From NCBI GenBank assembly GCA_036257595.1, contig DATAFF010000091.1, positions 1-18,798 of the forward strand: 18,798 nt of DNA, written 5' to 3'. Position 1 is the first letter of the stretch; each line of letters begins with the position of its first letter. This DNA comes from DATAFF01 sp036257595. Its GTDB lineage: Bacteria; Pseudomonadota; Alphaproteobacteria; Rhizobiales; Aestuariivirgaceae. Below the pieces are notes generated by a model, which saw only the letters and a program-made list of their open reading frames with translations, ran no database searches and was not told the origin of the DNA. The position numbers were made by a program, and so were the translations under genes. This document shows, piece by piece, positions 8,115-14,254 of this stretch.

Positions 8115-9360
8115 TGTCCTCGGGATCCTCGAGGCCGATCGACAGGCGCACCACATCCGGGCCGGCGCCGGCCTTCACCAGCTGCTCCGGTGCCAGCTGG
8201 CTGTGGGTGGTCGATGCCGGGTGAATGATGAGCGAACGCGTGTCGCCGACATTGGCGAGATGCGAGATCAGCTTCACGGTCGACACCGTCCGCACGCCTG
8301 CGTCGTAACCGCCTTTGAGGCCGAAGGTGAACACCGCGCCGGCACCGCGCGGCGCATAGCGTTGCTGCAGCTTGTGGTCGGGGTCGGTTTCGAGCCCGGC
8401 ATAGCTCACCCAGGCGACGCGGCCGTCCTGCGACAGCCAGCGCGCGACCTCGAGCGCATTGTCGCAATGACGTTGCATGCGCAGCGCCAATGTCTCTATG
8501 CCGGTCAGAATGAGGAACGCGTTCATCGGCGAGATCGCCGGGCCGAGATCGCGCAGGCCAAGCACCCGGCAAGTTATCGCAAAGGCAATGTTGCCGAAGG
8601 TCTCATGGAACCGCATGCCGTTATAGGAGGCATTCGGCTCGCTGAGCAGCGGATATTTGTCGTCCTTGCTCCAGTCGAATCGACCGCCATCGACGATAAC
8701 CCCGCCCATCGAGTTGCCGTGACCGCCCATGAACTTGGTCAGCGAATGGATGACGATGTCGGCACCATGGTCGAAGGGCCGGCACAGATAGGGGCTGGCA
8801 AGCGTGTTGTCGACGATGAGCGGCACATGCGCCTTCCTGGCAATCTCGGCGATCGCCGCGATGTCGGTGATACGCCCGCCGGGATTGGCGATCGATTCGA
8901 TGAAGATGGCGCGGGTCTTGTCCGTCAACGCTTTGGCAAAGGATCCCGGATCGCCGGCATCGGCCCAGGCGACTTTCCAGCCGAACGACTTGAAGGAGTG
9001 ATTGAACTGGTTGATCGAGCCGCCATAGAGCTGGCGCGCCGCGATGAACTCGTCGCCTGACCTCATGAGAGCATGGAAAGCGACGAGCTGTGCCGCATGC
9101 CCCGATGCCAGAGCCAGCGCCGCCGTGCCACCCTCGAGCGCCGCGACCCTGGCCTCGAGCACGGCATTGGTCGGGTTCATGATTCGGGTATAGACATTGC
9201 CGAACGTCCGCAGGGCGAACAGGTCGGCGGCGTGCTCGACATCCTCGAATACGAAGGAGGTCGTCTGGTAGATGGGCGTGATCCGCGCGCCAGTCACCGG
9301 GTCCGGCTGGGCTCCGGCGTGAATGGCAAGCGTGCTGAATCCTGGGGTTGTGTCGGCCAT
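8080..9360 (-). CDS. metY: O-acetylhomoserine sulfhydrylase (Cys/Met metabolism PLP enzyme)
   Basis: Cytoplasmic pyridoxal-phosphate enzyme of the gamma-family that should make homocysteine from O-acetylhomoserine and sulfide for methionine synthesis. The 426-residue length and the opening FSTLAIHAGAQPDPVTGARITPIYQTTSF are typical of the MetY subgroup rather than the shorter MetB/MetZ. Visible PLP-site features are YTR (57-59) with MNPTN, IVDNT with Asp184, and the Schiff-base lysine Lys209 in SLTKFMGGHG. A C-terminal ANVGDTRSLIIHPASTTHSQ segment is also typical. ATG at 9360 follows GGGAG at good spacing. Its leader contains two small inverted repeats, but no convincing SAM-II riboswitch. MetZ (succinyl donor) cannot be fully excluded from sequence alone. 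Confidence 0.93.
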   Translation of the reverse strand: MADTTPGFSTLAIHAGAQPDPVTGARITPIYQTTSFVFEDVEHAADLFALRTFGNVYTRIMNPTNAVLEARVAALEGGTAALALASGHAAQLVAFHALMRSGDEFIAARQLYGGSINQFNHSFKSFGWKVAWADAGDPGSFAKALTDKTRAIFIESIANPGGRITDIAAIAEIARKAHVPLIVDNTLASPYLCRPFDHGADIVIHSLTKFMGGHGNSMGGVIVDGGRFDWSKDDKYPLLSEPNASYNGMRFHETFGNIAFAITCRVLGLRDLGPAISPMNAFLILTGIETLALRMQRHCDNALEVARWLSQDGRVAWVSYAGLETDPDHKLQQRYAPRGAGAVFTFGLKGGYDAGVRTVSTVKLISHLANVGDTRSLIIHPASTTHSQLAPEQLVKAGAGPDVVRLSIGLEDPEDIIADLDQAMGR

Positions 9361-9386
9361 TCAAGTCTCCCTGGCGAACTGCTTGC

Positions 9387-9404
9387 GGTCTCTTAGCGCA
9401 GACC
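9387..9404. repeat. Inverted repeat in the sulfhydrylase leader
   Basis: GGTCT and AGACC form a perfect five-base inverted repeat with an eight-base spacer (GGTCTCTTAGCGCAGACC). It sits 27-44 bases upstream of the sulfhydrylase start, so it would be in the 5' leader or promoter. It could be an operator half-site pair or an RNA hairpin. The length is short enough that chance is possible. Confidence 0.35.
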
Positions 9405-9407
9405 GAA

Positions 9408-9424
9408 GAACGAAACAATCGTTC
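9408..9424. repeat. Inverted repeat in the metY / acetyltransferase divergent region
   Basis: GAACGAAACAATCGTTC is a perfect six-base inverted repeat (GAACGA with TCGTTC) around a five-base spacer. It lies in the 141-base region between the leftward sulfhydrylase gene and the rightward acetyltransferase gene, 48-64 bases from the former. Its position fits a dimeric regulator site, but no regulator can be named. Confidence 0.4.
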
Positions 9425-9501
9425 GGAATAGAGAACATATCCGCTTATTGGCACGGCCCGTGCTGACTGTTCCGCCAAGGGTGTGGCAATGGATCGGAAC
9501 G

Positions 9502-10695
9502 ATGCAATTCAGGCATGAGGAAGTGTCCTGGCGGGGGCTGTCCTGGACGGTCGTCGATACGGTCGAGGCGGTGATGGCGCCCTGGCGGTCGCTGGCGGCG
9601 CGGGCGCCCGATCAGCCGTTCCAGCATCCGGCCTGGATCGCGGCTTGGCTAAAGACCCGGGGCAGGGCGCTGTCGGTGCGGCCAAGAATTGCCATCGGCA
9701 GTCATTGCGGCCGATGCGAAATGGTGGTGCCGCTCGGCGTCAGCGGTCGGGGCCCATGCAGCGTGCTGCGATGGCTCGTCGGAGACGCCAGCGACTACAA
9801 TGCGCCGCTTGCCTCCCAAGAGCTGCGGTCGGGTTTCATGGCCGCGGAGGCCCCGGCATTCTGGCGTTTCATCGTCGGCCTTACGGGCCCGGCCGCTGTT
9901 CTCGATCTTGCCAATCAGCCGGAGCGGATCGGCGGATCGGCAAATCCGTTCATCGCCGGAGCGATTGGCGAGGAGGCGTGTCGCGCCCACAGCCTGCGGC
10001 TTGAGGCCGCAACAGCGGAGGCGGGGTTGTCGAAGCGCCACCGCAAACGACTGCGTAGTTTCGAGCGCGACCATGGCAGCGTCGCCTATATCTCCATCCC
10101 TGCTGGCCCGGATTGCGATTCGGCGGTGGTTCAGATCATCGAATGGAAAGCGCAGCAGCTCGCTCGCAGCGGCGGCTTCGGTCCCTTTGAGAGCGAAGGG
10201 GTGCGGGCCTTTCTCGCATCGGTCGCCGGCGATCCGGCCATGCCGCTGCGGGTGGCGATGCTCCGCACGGCCTCCTCGGCGCTCGCAAGTTTCATTCTGA
10301 TCGACGGCGGCGAGGCCGAGTTCATCTATCAATGCGCCTACAATCCAGCCTTCGCTTCCAGTTCACCCGGCACCCTGCTGCGCCGGCTCGTGGAAAGCGA
10401 TGCGGCCAGGCGCGGCAAGACCGTGCTCGACTTCGGCCCCGGGGACGAGCGCTATAAGGCGGAGATCTGCGACACCGCAATGCGGCTCATGCGCACCATC
10501 CGACCGCTGCAGCCAAGCGGGGTGCTGCTTGCCACGGTGTTCCGGTCGCGCCTTGCACTGAAGCGCCGCATCAAATCGGCGCCGGCGCTCTATGCGGCGA
10601 TTTGTCGGGCAAAACGGGCCAGCCTGGTGCTGCGGAAGTGTCTGCCGTCGATCTCAGCTCTTCGGCGCGATCCCGAGACTTTGGAACCGGCCTGA
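9502..10695 (+). CDS. GNAT-fold acetyltransferase, CelD/BcsL-like (BioF2-like domain)
   Basis: Predicted cytoplasmic acyltransferase of the FemAB-related GNAT group often found with cellulose and exopolysaccharide synthesis genes (CelD/BcsL). The 397-residue product has the family layout: an N-terminal half with PFQHPAWIAAW near 39-49 and VVPLGV, then the BioF2-like acetyltransferase domain from about 170 to 320. That domain contains KRHRKRLRSFERDHG, IEWKAQQLARSGG, SPGTLLRRLV and DFGPGDERYKAEI (310-322). The last signature is the most recognisable. ATG at 9502 follows GGATCGGAACG; TTG at 9448 and GTG at 9481 are in-frame but less convincing. It lies between housekeeping genes, about 2.7 kb from the polysaccharide locus, which it may serve. 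Its 3' end overlaps the convergent CoA-binding gene by 42 bases. Substrate unknown. Confidence 0.82.
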   Translation: MQFRHEEVSWRGLSWTVVDTVEAVMAPWRSLAARAPDQPFQHPAWIAAWLKTRGRALSVRPRIAIGSHCGRCEMVVPLGVSGRGPCSVLRWLVGDASDYNAPLASQELRSGFMAAEAPAFWRFIVGLTGPAAVLDLANQPERIGGSANPFIAGAIGEEACRAHSLRLEAATAEAGLSKRHRKRLRSFERDHGSVAYISIPAGPDCDSAVVQIIEWKAQQLARSGGFGPFESEGVRAFLASVAGDPAMPLRVAMLRTASSALASFILIDGGEAEFIYQCAYNPAFASSSPGTLLRRLVESDAARRGKTVLDFGPGDERYKAEICDTAMRLMRTIRPLQPSGVLLATVFRSRLALKRRIKSAPALYAAICRAKRASLVLRKCLPSISALRRDPETLEPA

Positions 10696-11184
10696 GGCGT
10701 GGCGGGTCTGGCGCCGCGACGACACGAGTCCGGGATTGCCGCCCACCCAGGCCCATTCGCCGGAGAGTTTGCCATATTCCATTTTGGGGCAGCGGTTCAT
10801 CACCACTGCGACGCCCCGGGCCTCGGCGAGCCTTGCTGCCTCGTCATTGCGGACCGACAGCTGCATCCAGATCACCTTGGGCAACGGATCGAGCACCAAT
10901 GCTTCCCGGGTGATCGCCAGCGCCGCCTCGGAATTGCGGAAAATATCGACCATGTCGATCGCCACCGGCACCGACTTCAGGTCGGCGAAGACCGGGCGCC
11001 CCAGGATCTCCTTGCCAGCCAGACCGGGATTGACCGGATAAAGCTCGTAGCCCTTGTCGATCAGATATTTCAGAACGAAGAAGGATGGCCGCACCGGATT
11101 GTTGGAAGCGCCCACCAGCGCGACGGTGCGGACCGAACTGAGGATGTTCCGGAGATAATCCGGTGGGTAATTGTCATGATCCAT
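10654..11184 (-). CDS. CoA-binding domain protein (COG1832, YccU-like)
   Basis: Small cytoplasmic Rossmann-fold protein of the succinyl-CoA-synthetase CoA-binding type. The 176-residue product shows TVALVGASNNPVRPSFFVLKYL near 20-40, LYPVNPGLAGKEILG, AIDMVDIFRN, VIWMQLSV and the family-typical MNRCPKMEYGKLSGE near the C-terminus. A tail of about 25 residues beyond the usual family end runs into the 3' end of the convergent acetyltransferase gene. It is the last gene of a leftward operon: its ATG lies three bases after the stop of the crotonase gene, with a likely ribosome-binding site (AAGGA) inside that gene's end. The biochemical role of the family is not established. The pairing with a CoA-thioester enzyme fits a CoA-related function. 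Confidence 0.9.
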   Translation of the reverse strand: MDHDNYPPDYLRNILSSVRTVALVGASNNPVRPSFFVLKYLIDKGYELYPVNPGLAGKEILGRPVFADLKSVPVAIDMVDIFRNSEAALAITREALVLDPLPKVIWMQLSVRNDEAARLAEARGVAVVMNRCPKMEYGKLSGEWAWVGGNPGLVSSRRQTRHASGRFQSLGIAPKS

Positions 11185-11187
11185 CGC

Positions 11188-12015
11188 TCAGCGGTCCTTC
11201 CAGACAGGGGCGCGTCTGGCAAGAAAGGCGGCGATGCCTTCTTCGGCATCGGCCATCATCAGGTTGTCGACGATGACCCGCTGGGTAAAATCATAGGCAT
11301 CGTCGAAACTCATCTCGATCTGGGCATAGAAGGCCCGCTTGCCCAGGGCGAGCACGGCGCGCGACCGTTTGACCAGCCGTGCGGCCAGCGCATCGCTCTC
11401 CTGGTGCAGCGCCTCGGGCTCGACCACCCGGTTCACCAGACCTGCCGATTTTGCTTCCTCCGCGCTCATCAGCCGGCCGGTCGTCAGCAGCTCCATGGCA
11501 AGCTTGTGGGGAAGATTGCGTGCGACGGCGACCATCGGCGTCGAGCAGAACAGCCCGGAATCGATGCCATTGACGCCGAACAGCGCAGCGTTCGATGCGA
11601 CCGCCATGTCGCAGCTCGCCACCAGCTGGCAGCCGGCTGCCGTGGCGGTACCGCCCACCTCCGCAATGAACACCAGGGGTGATCGCCGGATCGCACTCAT
11701 GAGCCTGGTGCAGTCGGCGAAGAGCCGCTCATAGAAAAGCCGTCCGCCATCGGCGTCACGGCGATGGGCCGTGATCTCCTTGAGATCGTGGCCGGCACAG
11801 AAGCCGGGTCCGTTGGCGGCGATCACCACCGCCCGCACCGCATCGTTGCTGCCGGCCCGATCGACCGCCTGGAGCAGGGCATCGAGCAGTGCGCTCGACA
11901 GGGCATTGCGCTCATTGGGGCGGTTCAGCGTGAGCCTCAGCACGCCTGCGCCGTCGAGATTCTCTTCAAGCATTGGCGAGGGATGGACTGACGCGGCAGC
12001 TGACGAGGAAGTCAT
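11188..12015 (-). CDS. Enoyl-CoA hydratase/isomerase-family protein, ECHDC3-like, without catalytic glutamates
   Basis: Crotonase-fold protein of 275 residues that should bind an acyl-CoA thioester. It has LNRPNERNALSSALLDAL near 30-47, the first oxyanion-hole segment GFCAGHDLKE (71-80), and the second in GGTATAAGCQLVASCDMAVA (121-140). The two glutamates that catalyse hydration in classical crotonase are absent: the GGGCE position is AAGCQ (Gln130), and the PE of the following motif is NG (Gly150). Both changes, together with GLFCSTP and the C-terminal VDNLMM..EEGIAAF.ARR.PVW, match the mammalian ECHDC3 subgroup as I recall it, whose reaction is not settled. Its ATG overlaps the stop of the upstream secreted-protein gene (ATGA) and follows GAGGAG, so it is translationally coupled. 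Calling it an enoyl-CoA hydratase would overstate the evidence. Confidence 0.9.
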   Translation of the reverse strand: MTSSSAAASVHPSPMLEENLDGAGVLRLTLNRPNERNALSSALLDALLQAVDRAGSNDAVRAVVIAANGPGFCAGHDLKEITAHRRDADGGRLFYERLFADCTRLMSAIRRSPLVFIAEVGGTATAAGCQLVASCDMAVASNAALFGVNGIDSGLFCSTPMVAVARNLPHKLAMELLTTGRLMSAEEAKSAGLVNRVVEPEALHQESDALAARLVKRSRAVLALGKRAFYAQIEMSFDDAYDFTQRVIVDNLMMADAEEGIAAFLARRAPVWKDR

Positions 12016-12728
12016 TCGGTCTCCTCGGTCAAGGCTTTGAGCTTCGCAACGTAGCCCTGATCTTCCATCAGCTTCTTCACGACTGTCTTGTTGGTCTCGG
12101 ACGGCAGCATGGCGACGAGACTGGCGATGATCTTCGTTTTCATCGGCTCCTGGATATCCTTGTCCTGCTTGAGATCGTCGATCTGCTTCTTGATCTCCCG
12201 CTCCTGGTTCTCGGCCACCGCACTATAGGCGAAGCTGACCGTCGTCACCGCCGTGTTCCACGCCGTGACGCTGTCGAACCCGAATTTCTTGATGTCGGCA
12301 TCGAACTGCTTGCCGGCGTCGGTCTCGCGCACGAATTGCTCGAGCGATTCGTAATTTTCGAGCGGGGTATCCTTGTATTTGTCCTTGACCGCAACAAAGG
12401 CGTCCAAGGCGCGCTTGGCGACGTCGTCGGTGAGCTCGATGGTTTCGACCGGCGGAACTTCTCCGGCATCAGTGCCTTCGCCCGCCGAAGGATCGTCCAG
12501 CGACGGCGCCTCGACACCGCTCGGCGGCTCGTTCGGGCTTGCACCTTCCGGCACGGGGATCGGCAATGGCCCGGGAGCCTCGAGATTTGGCAGCACCTTG
12601 CCTGGTGCCTTCTCCTCCGCCTCGATGCGCGACTGGTCCTTCGCCGGGGCCGATGAACTTTCGGATGGAAGCCAAGCCGTGACGGCCAACAATGCTGCGA
12701 CCAGCAGGTGGCGCAAAAAATATCGCAT
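12012..12728 (-). CDS. Secreted protein of unknown function with Pro-rich linker
   Basis: Not recognised as a named family. The 238-residue product has a signal-like N-terminus (MRYFLRHLL, hydrophobic stretch about 7-20) and a Pro/Glu/Ser-rich, probably disordered segment at about 22-95. A charged, mostly helical C-terminal domain at about 98-238 contains YESLEQFVRETDAGKQFDAD, KKFGFDSVTAWNTA and repeated Lys/Glu helices. No cysteines are present in the mature part, and there is no lipobox. ATG at 12728 follows GGGAG; the upstream in-frame extension lacks a signal and runs into the promoter region. It is the first gene of a leftward operon with the crotonase and the CoA-binding protein, overlapping the former by four bases. 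A periplasmic protein coupled to two cytoplasmic CoA-related proteins is unexpected. Confidence 0.8.
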   Translation of the reverse strand: MRYFLRHLLVAALLAVTAWLPSESSSAPAKDQSRIEAEEKAPGKVLPNLEAPGPLPIPVPEGASPNEPPSGVEAPSLDDPSAGEGTDAGEVPPVETIELTDDVAKRALDAFVAVKDKYKDTPLENYESLEQFVRETDAGKQFDADIKKFGFDSVTAWNTAVTTVSFAYSAVAENQEREIKKQIDDLKQDKDIQEPMKTKIIASLVAMLPSETNKTVVKKLMEDQGYVAKLKALTEETE

Positions 12729-12807
12729 CGACTCGATCCGCTCCCTCGGCGCTTCGATCGCCACAATTCTACGGCAACGCATGACAGCGATACAACGGCA
12801 AAGGGCC

Positions 12808-12821
12808 GGTATCATGATACC
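12808..12821. promoter_or_regulatory. Perfect 14-base palindrome, candidate operator
   Basis: GGTATCATGATACC is a perfect palindrome. It lies 80-93 bases upstream of the first gene of the leftward secreted-protein/crotonase/CoA-binding operon and about 40 bases upstream of the rplM -35 box on the other side. Its size and the TATCATGATA core are like operators of dimeric regulators such as the GntR/FadR type. That comparison is from general knowledge and the regulator is not identified. Confidence 0.5.
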
Positions 12822-12859
12822 ACACCACTAACTTGCTGCCGTCACTGATGTTTTGCCTC

Positions 12860-12888
12860 TTGACCGGCCACAAACGCAAGGGATATAT
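12860..12888 (+). promoter_or_regulatory. Sigma-70-type promoter of rplM-rpsI
   Basis: TTGACC at 12860-12865 and ATATAT at 12883-12888 are separated by exactly 17 bases, which is close to the housekeeping consensus. Transcription would begin near 12895, leaving a leader of roughly 25 bases with AAGGGA at 12905-12910 before the rplM ATG. This is the best promoter I see in the window and fits a highly expressed ribosomal-protein operon. Confidence 0.7.
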
Positions 12889-12918
12889 GGCGCGCGATTC
12901 TGACAAGGGACGAAATCG

Positions 12919-13380
12919 ATGAAGACCTATTCCGCACGCCCGGCCGAGGTCGAGAAGAAGTGGGTGCTGATCGACGCCGACGGCTTGGTCGTCGGGCGGC
13001 TCGCCGCGTTGATCGCCGGCCGTCTGCGCGGCAAGCACAAGGCAGTCTTCACGCCCCATGTCGATACTGGAGACAACATCATCGTCGTAAATGCCGAAAA
13101 GGTGGTCTTGACCGGCAACAAGCGCCAGGACAAGACCTATTACTGGCATACCGGTTATCCCGGCGGCATCAAGGAGCGTAAGGCCAAACAGGTGCTGGAA
13201 GGCCGTCATCCCGAGCGGGTGCTGTGGAAGGCGGTGGAGCGCATGGTGCCGCGTGGTCCGCTGGGACGGCGCCAGATGGGCAATCTGCGCATCTATAAGG
13301 GAGCGGACCATCCGCATGAGGCGCAGCAGCCGGAGACGCTCGACATCCGCGCGATGAATGTGAAGAATTCCCTGAGATAG
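12919..13380 (+). CDS. rplM: Ribosomal protein L13
   Basis: Large-subunit protein that binds 23S rRNA early in 50S assembly. The 153-residue product is full length and carries WVLIDADGLVVGRLA, the TGDNIIVVNAEKV segment with LTGNKRQDKTYYWHTGYPGG, and the signature around VERMVPRGPLGRRQM. Compared with E. coli L13 it has a short C-terminal tail (DIRAMNVKNSLR), common in Alphaproteobacteria. ATG at 12919 follows AAGGGA by eight bases. It is co-transcribed with rpsI, whose ATG is 11 bases after its stop, as in most bacteria. Confidence 0.98.
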   Translation: MKTYSARPAEVEKKWVLIDADGLVVGRLAALIAGRLRGKHKAVFTPHVDTGDNIIVVNAEKVVLTGNKRQDKTYYWHTGYPGGIKERKAKQVLEGRHPERVLWKAVERMVPRGPLGRRQMGNLRIYKGADHPHEAQQPETLDIRAMNVKNSLR

Positions 13381-13391
13381 AGGCTTGATCG

Positions 13392-13877
13392 ATGGCTGAG
13401 ATTCAGACCACGCTTGAAAATCTTGGCGCCGCCATGGGCGTCACGCCCCAGCCGGCGCCGGTTCAGCCGGCGAAGCCCCGGCTCGACGCCAAGGGTCGCG
13501 CCTACGCCACCGGGAAGCGGAAGGATGCGGTGGCGCGCGTATGGATCAAGCGCGGCAAGGGCAAGATCACGGTCAACGACAAGGAGTTTGCCACCTATTT
13601 CGCGCGTCCCACTTTGCGCATGCTGATCGAGCAGCCCCTAAAGGCAGCGAGCCGGATGGAGCAGTTCGACATTGTCTGCACCGTGTCGGGCGGCGGCCTG
13701 TCTGGTCAGGCGGGTGCGGTGCGTCATGGCCTGTCCAAGGCGCTCACCTTCTTCGAGCCGGAGTTGCGACCGGTGCTCAAGAGAGGCGGCTTCCTCACTC
13801 GCGACAGCCGTGTCGTCGAACGAAAGAAGTACGGCCGCGCCAAGGCCCGCCGCAGCTTCCAGTTCTCGAAGCGCTAG
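13392..13877 (+). CDS. rpsI: Ribosomal protein S9
   Basis: Small-subunit head protein whose C-terminal tail reaches the P-site tRNA. The 161-residue product has an N-terminal extension of about 30 residues rich in Pro/Ala (PQPAPVQPAKP), typical of alphaproteobacterial S9. The core follows: AYATGKRKDAVARVWIKRG, the GGGLSGQAGAVRHGLSKAL signature, then TRDSRVVERKKYGRAKARR and the invariant C-terminal FSKR. AGAGG precedes the ATG by nine bases. It is the second gene of the rplM operon. Its stop lies only 20 bases from the stop of the convergent DUF3303 gene, and no T-run terminator is seen there. Confidence 0.98.
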   Translation: MAEIQTTLENLGAAMGVTPQPAPVQPAKPRLDAKGRAYATGKRKDAVARVWIKRGKGKITVNDKEFATYFARPTLRMLIEQPLKAASRMEQFDIVCTVSGGGLSGQAGAVRHGLSKALTFFEPELRPVLKRGGFLTRDSRVVERKKYGRAKARRSFQFSKR

Positions 13878-13897
13878 AAGAGCGCGACAGGCCAGCC

Positions 13898-14173
13898 TCA
13901 GAGTCCGCCGGCAACCAGGCCTTCATAGGTCTGCTTGCCGGTCACGACAGGCAGGATCTCGAATTCTGCAAGGTCGCACCAGTCGGCCATCCACCGCTGA
14001 AGCAGGGTCACGTCCTCCGTCTCCATCAGCACGAAGCATTTGCGCATATCGGCGCTGACCCAGCTCTCGATGAATGTCAGCCCTGGTGGCGCCATCCGTC
14101 CCTTGTCGCGAAACTTCCGGTAAATTGCCTTACGGTCACGACCGCTGAAATCCTCGATGCACATGAACAACAT
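13898..14173 (-). CDS. DUF3303 family protein
   Basis: A 91-residue protein matching DUF3303, a small ferredoxin-like (dimeric alpha-beta barrel type) family of unknown function. It begins MLFMCIEDFSGRDRKAIYRK and contains RMAPPGLTFIESWVSAD, FVLMETEDVTLLQRWMADW and CDLAEFEILPVV, the usual order of family segments. No catalytic residues can be named. Its ATG follows GGAGAGCAAGG. It is transcribed away from argC, with 81 bases between the two starts, and converges on rpsI. Its placement between rpsI and argC seems ordinary for this group of bacteria, though I state that from memory. Confidence 0.85.
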   Translation of the reverse strand: MLFMCIEDFSGRDRKAIYRKFRDKGRMAPPGLTFIESWVSADMRKCFVLMETEDVTLLQRWMADWCDLAEFEILPVVTGKQTYEGLVAGGL

Positions 14174-14254
14174 GGTGACCTTGCTCTCCGAAGGGGGTTG
14201 CCAGGGCGCGAAGCTTGGCCGATTTTCGTGACCCGGTTAAGAGGAGCGACAAAG

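Noticed and set aside
9361..9447. SAM-II riboswitch upstream of metY
   Set aside because: A GCGCTAAGAG segment on the minus strand recalls the conserved 3' loop, but the P1 stem and pseudoknot partner sequences are not visible.
10699..11682. 327-codon plus-strand frame opposite the CoA-binding and crotonase genes
   Set aside because: Antisense shadow; low-complexity His/Gln/Asp-rich translation and no start signals.
13878..13897. Intrinsic terminator between rpsI and DUF3303
   Set aside because: No stable hairpin plus T-run in the 20-base gap.
13541..14254. Apparent fusion of a long N-terminal region to argC
   Set aside because: The extra frame overlaps rpsI out of frame and DUF3303 antisense; argC begins at 14255 after GAGGAG.
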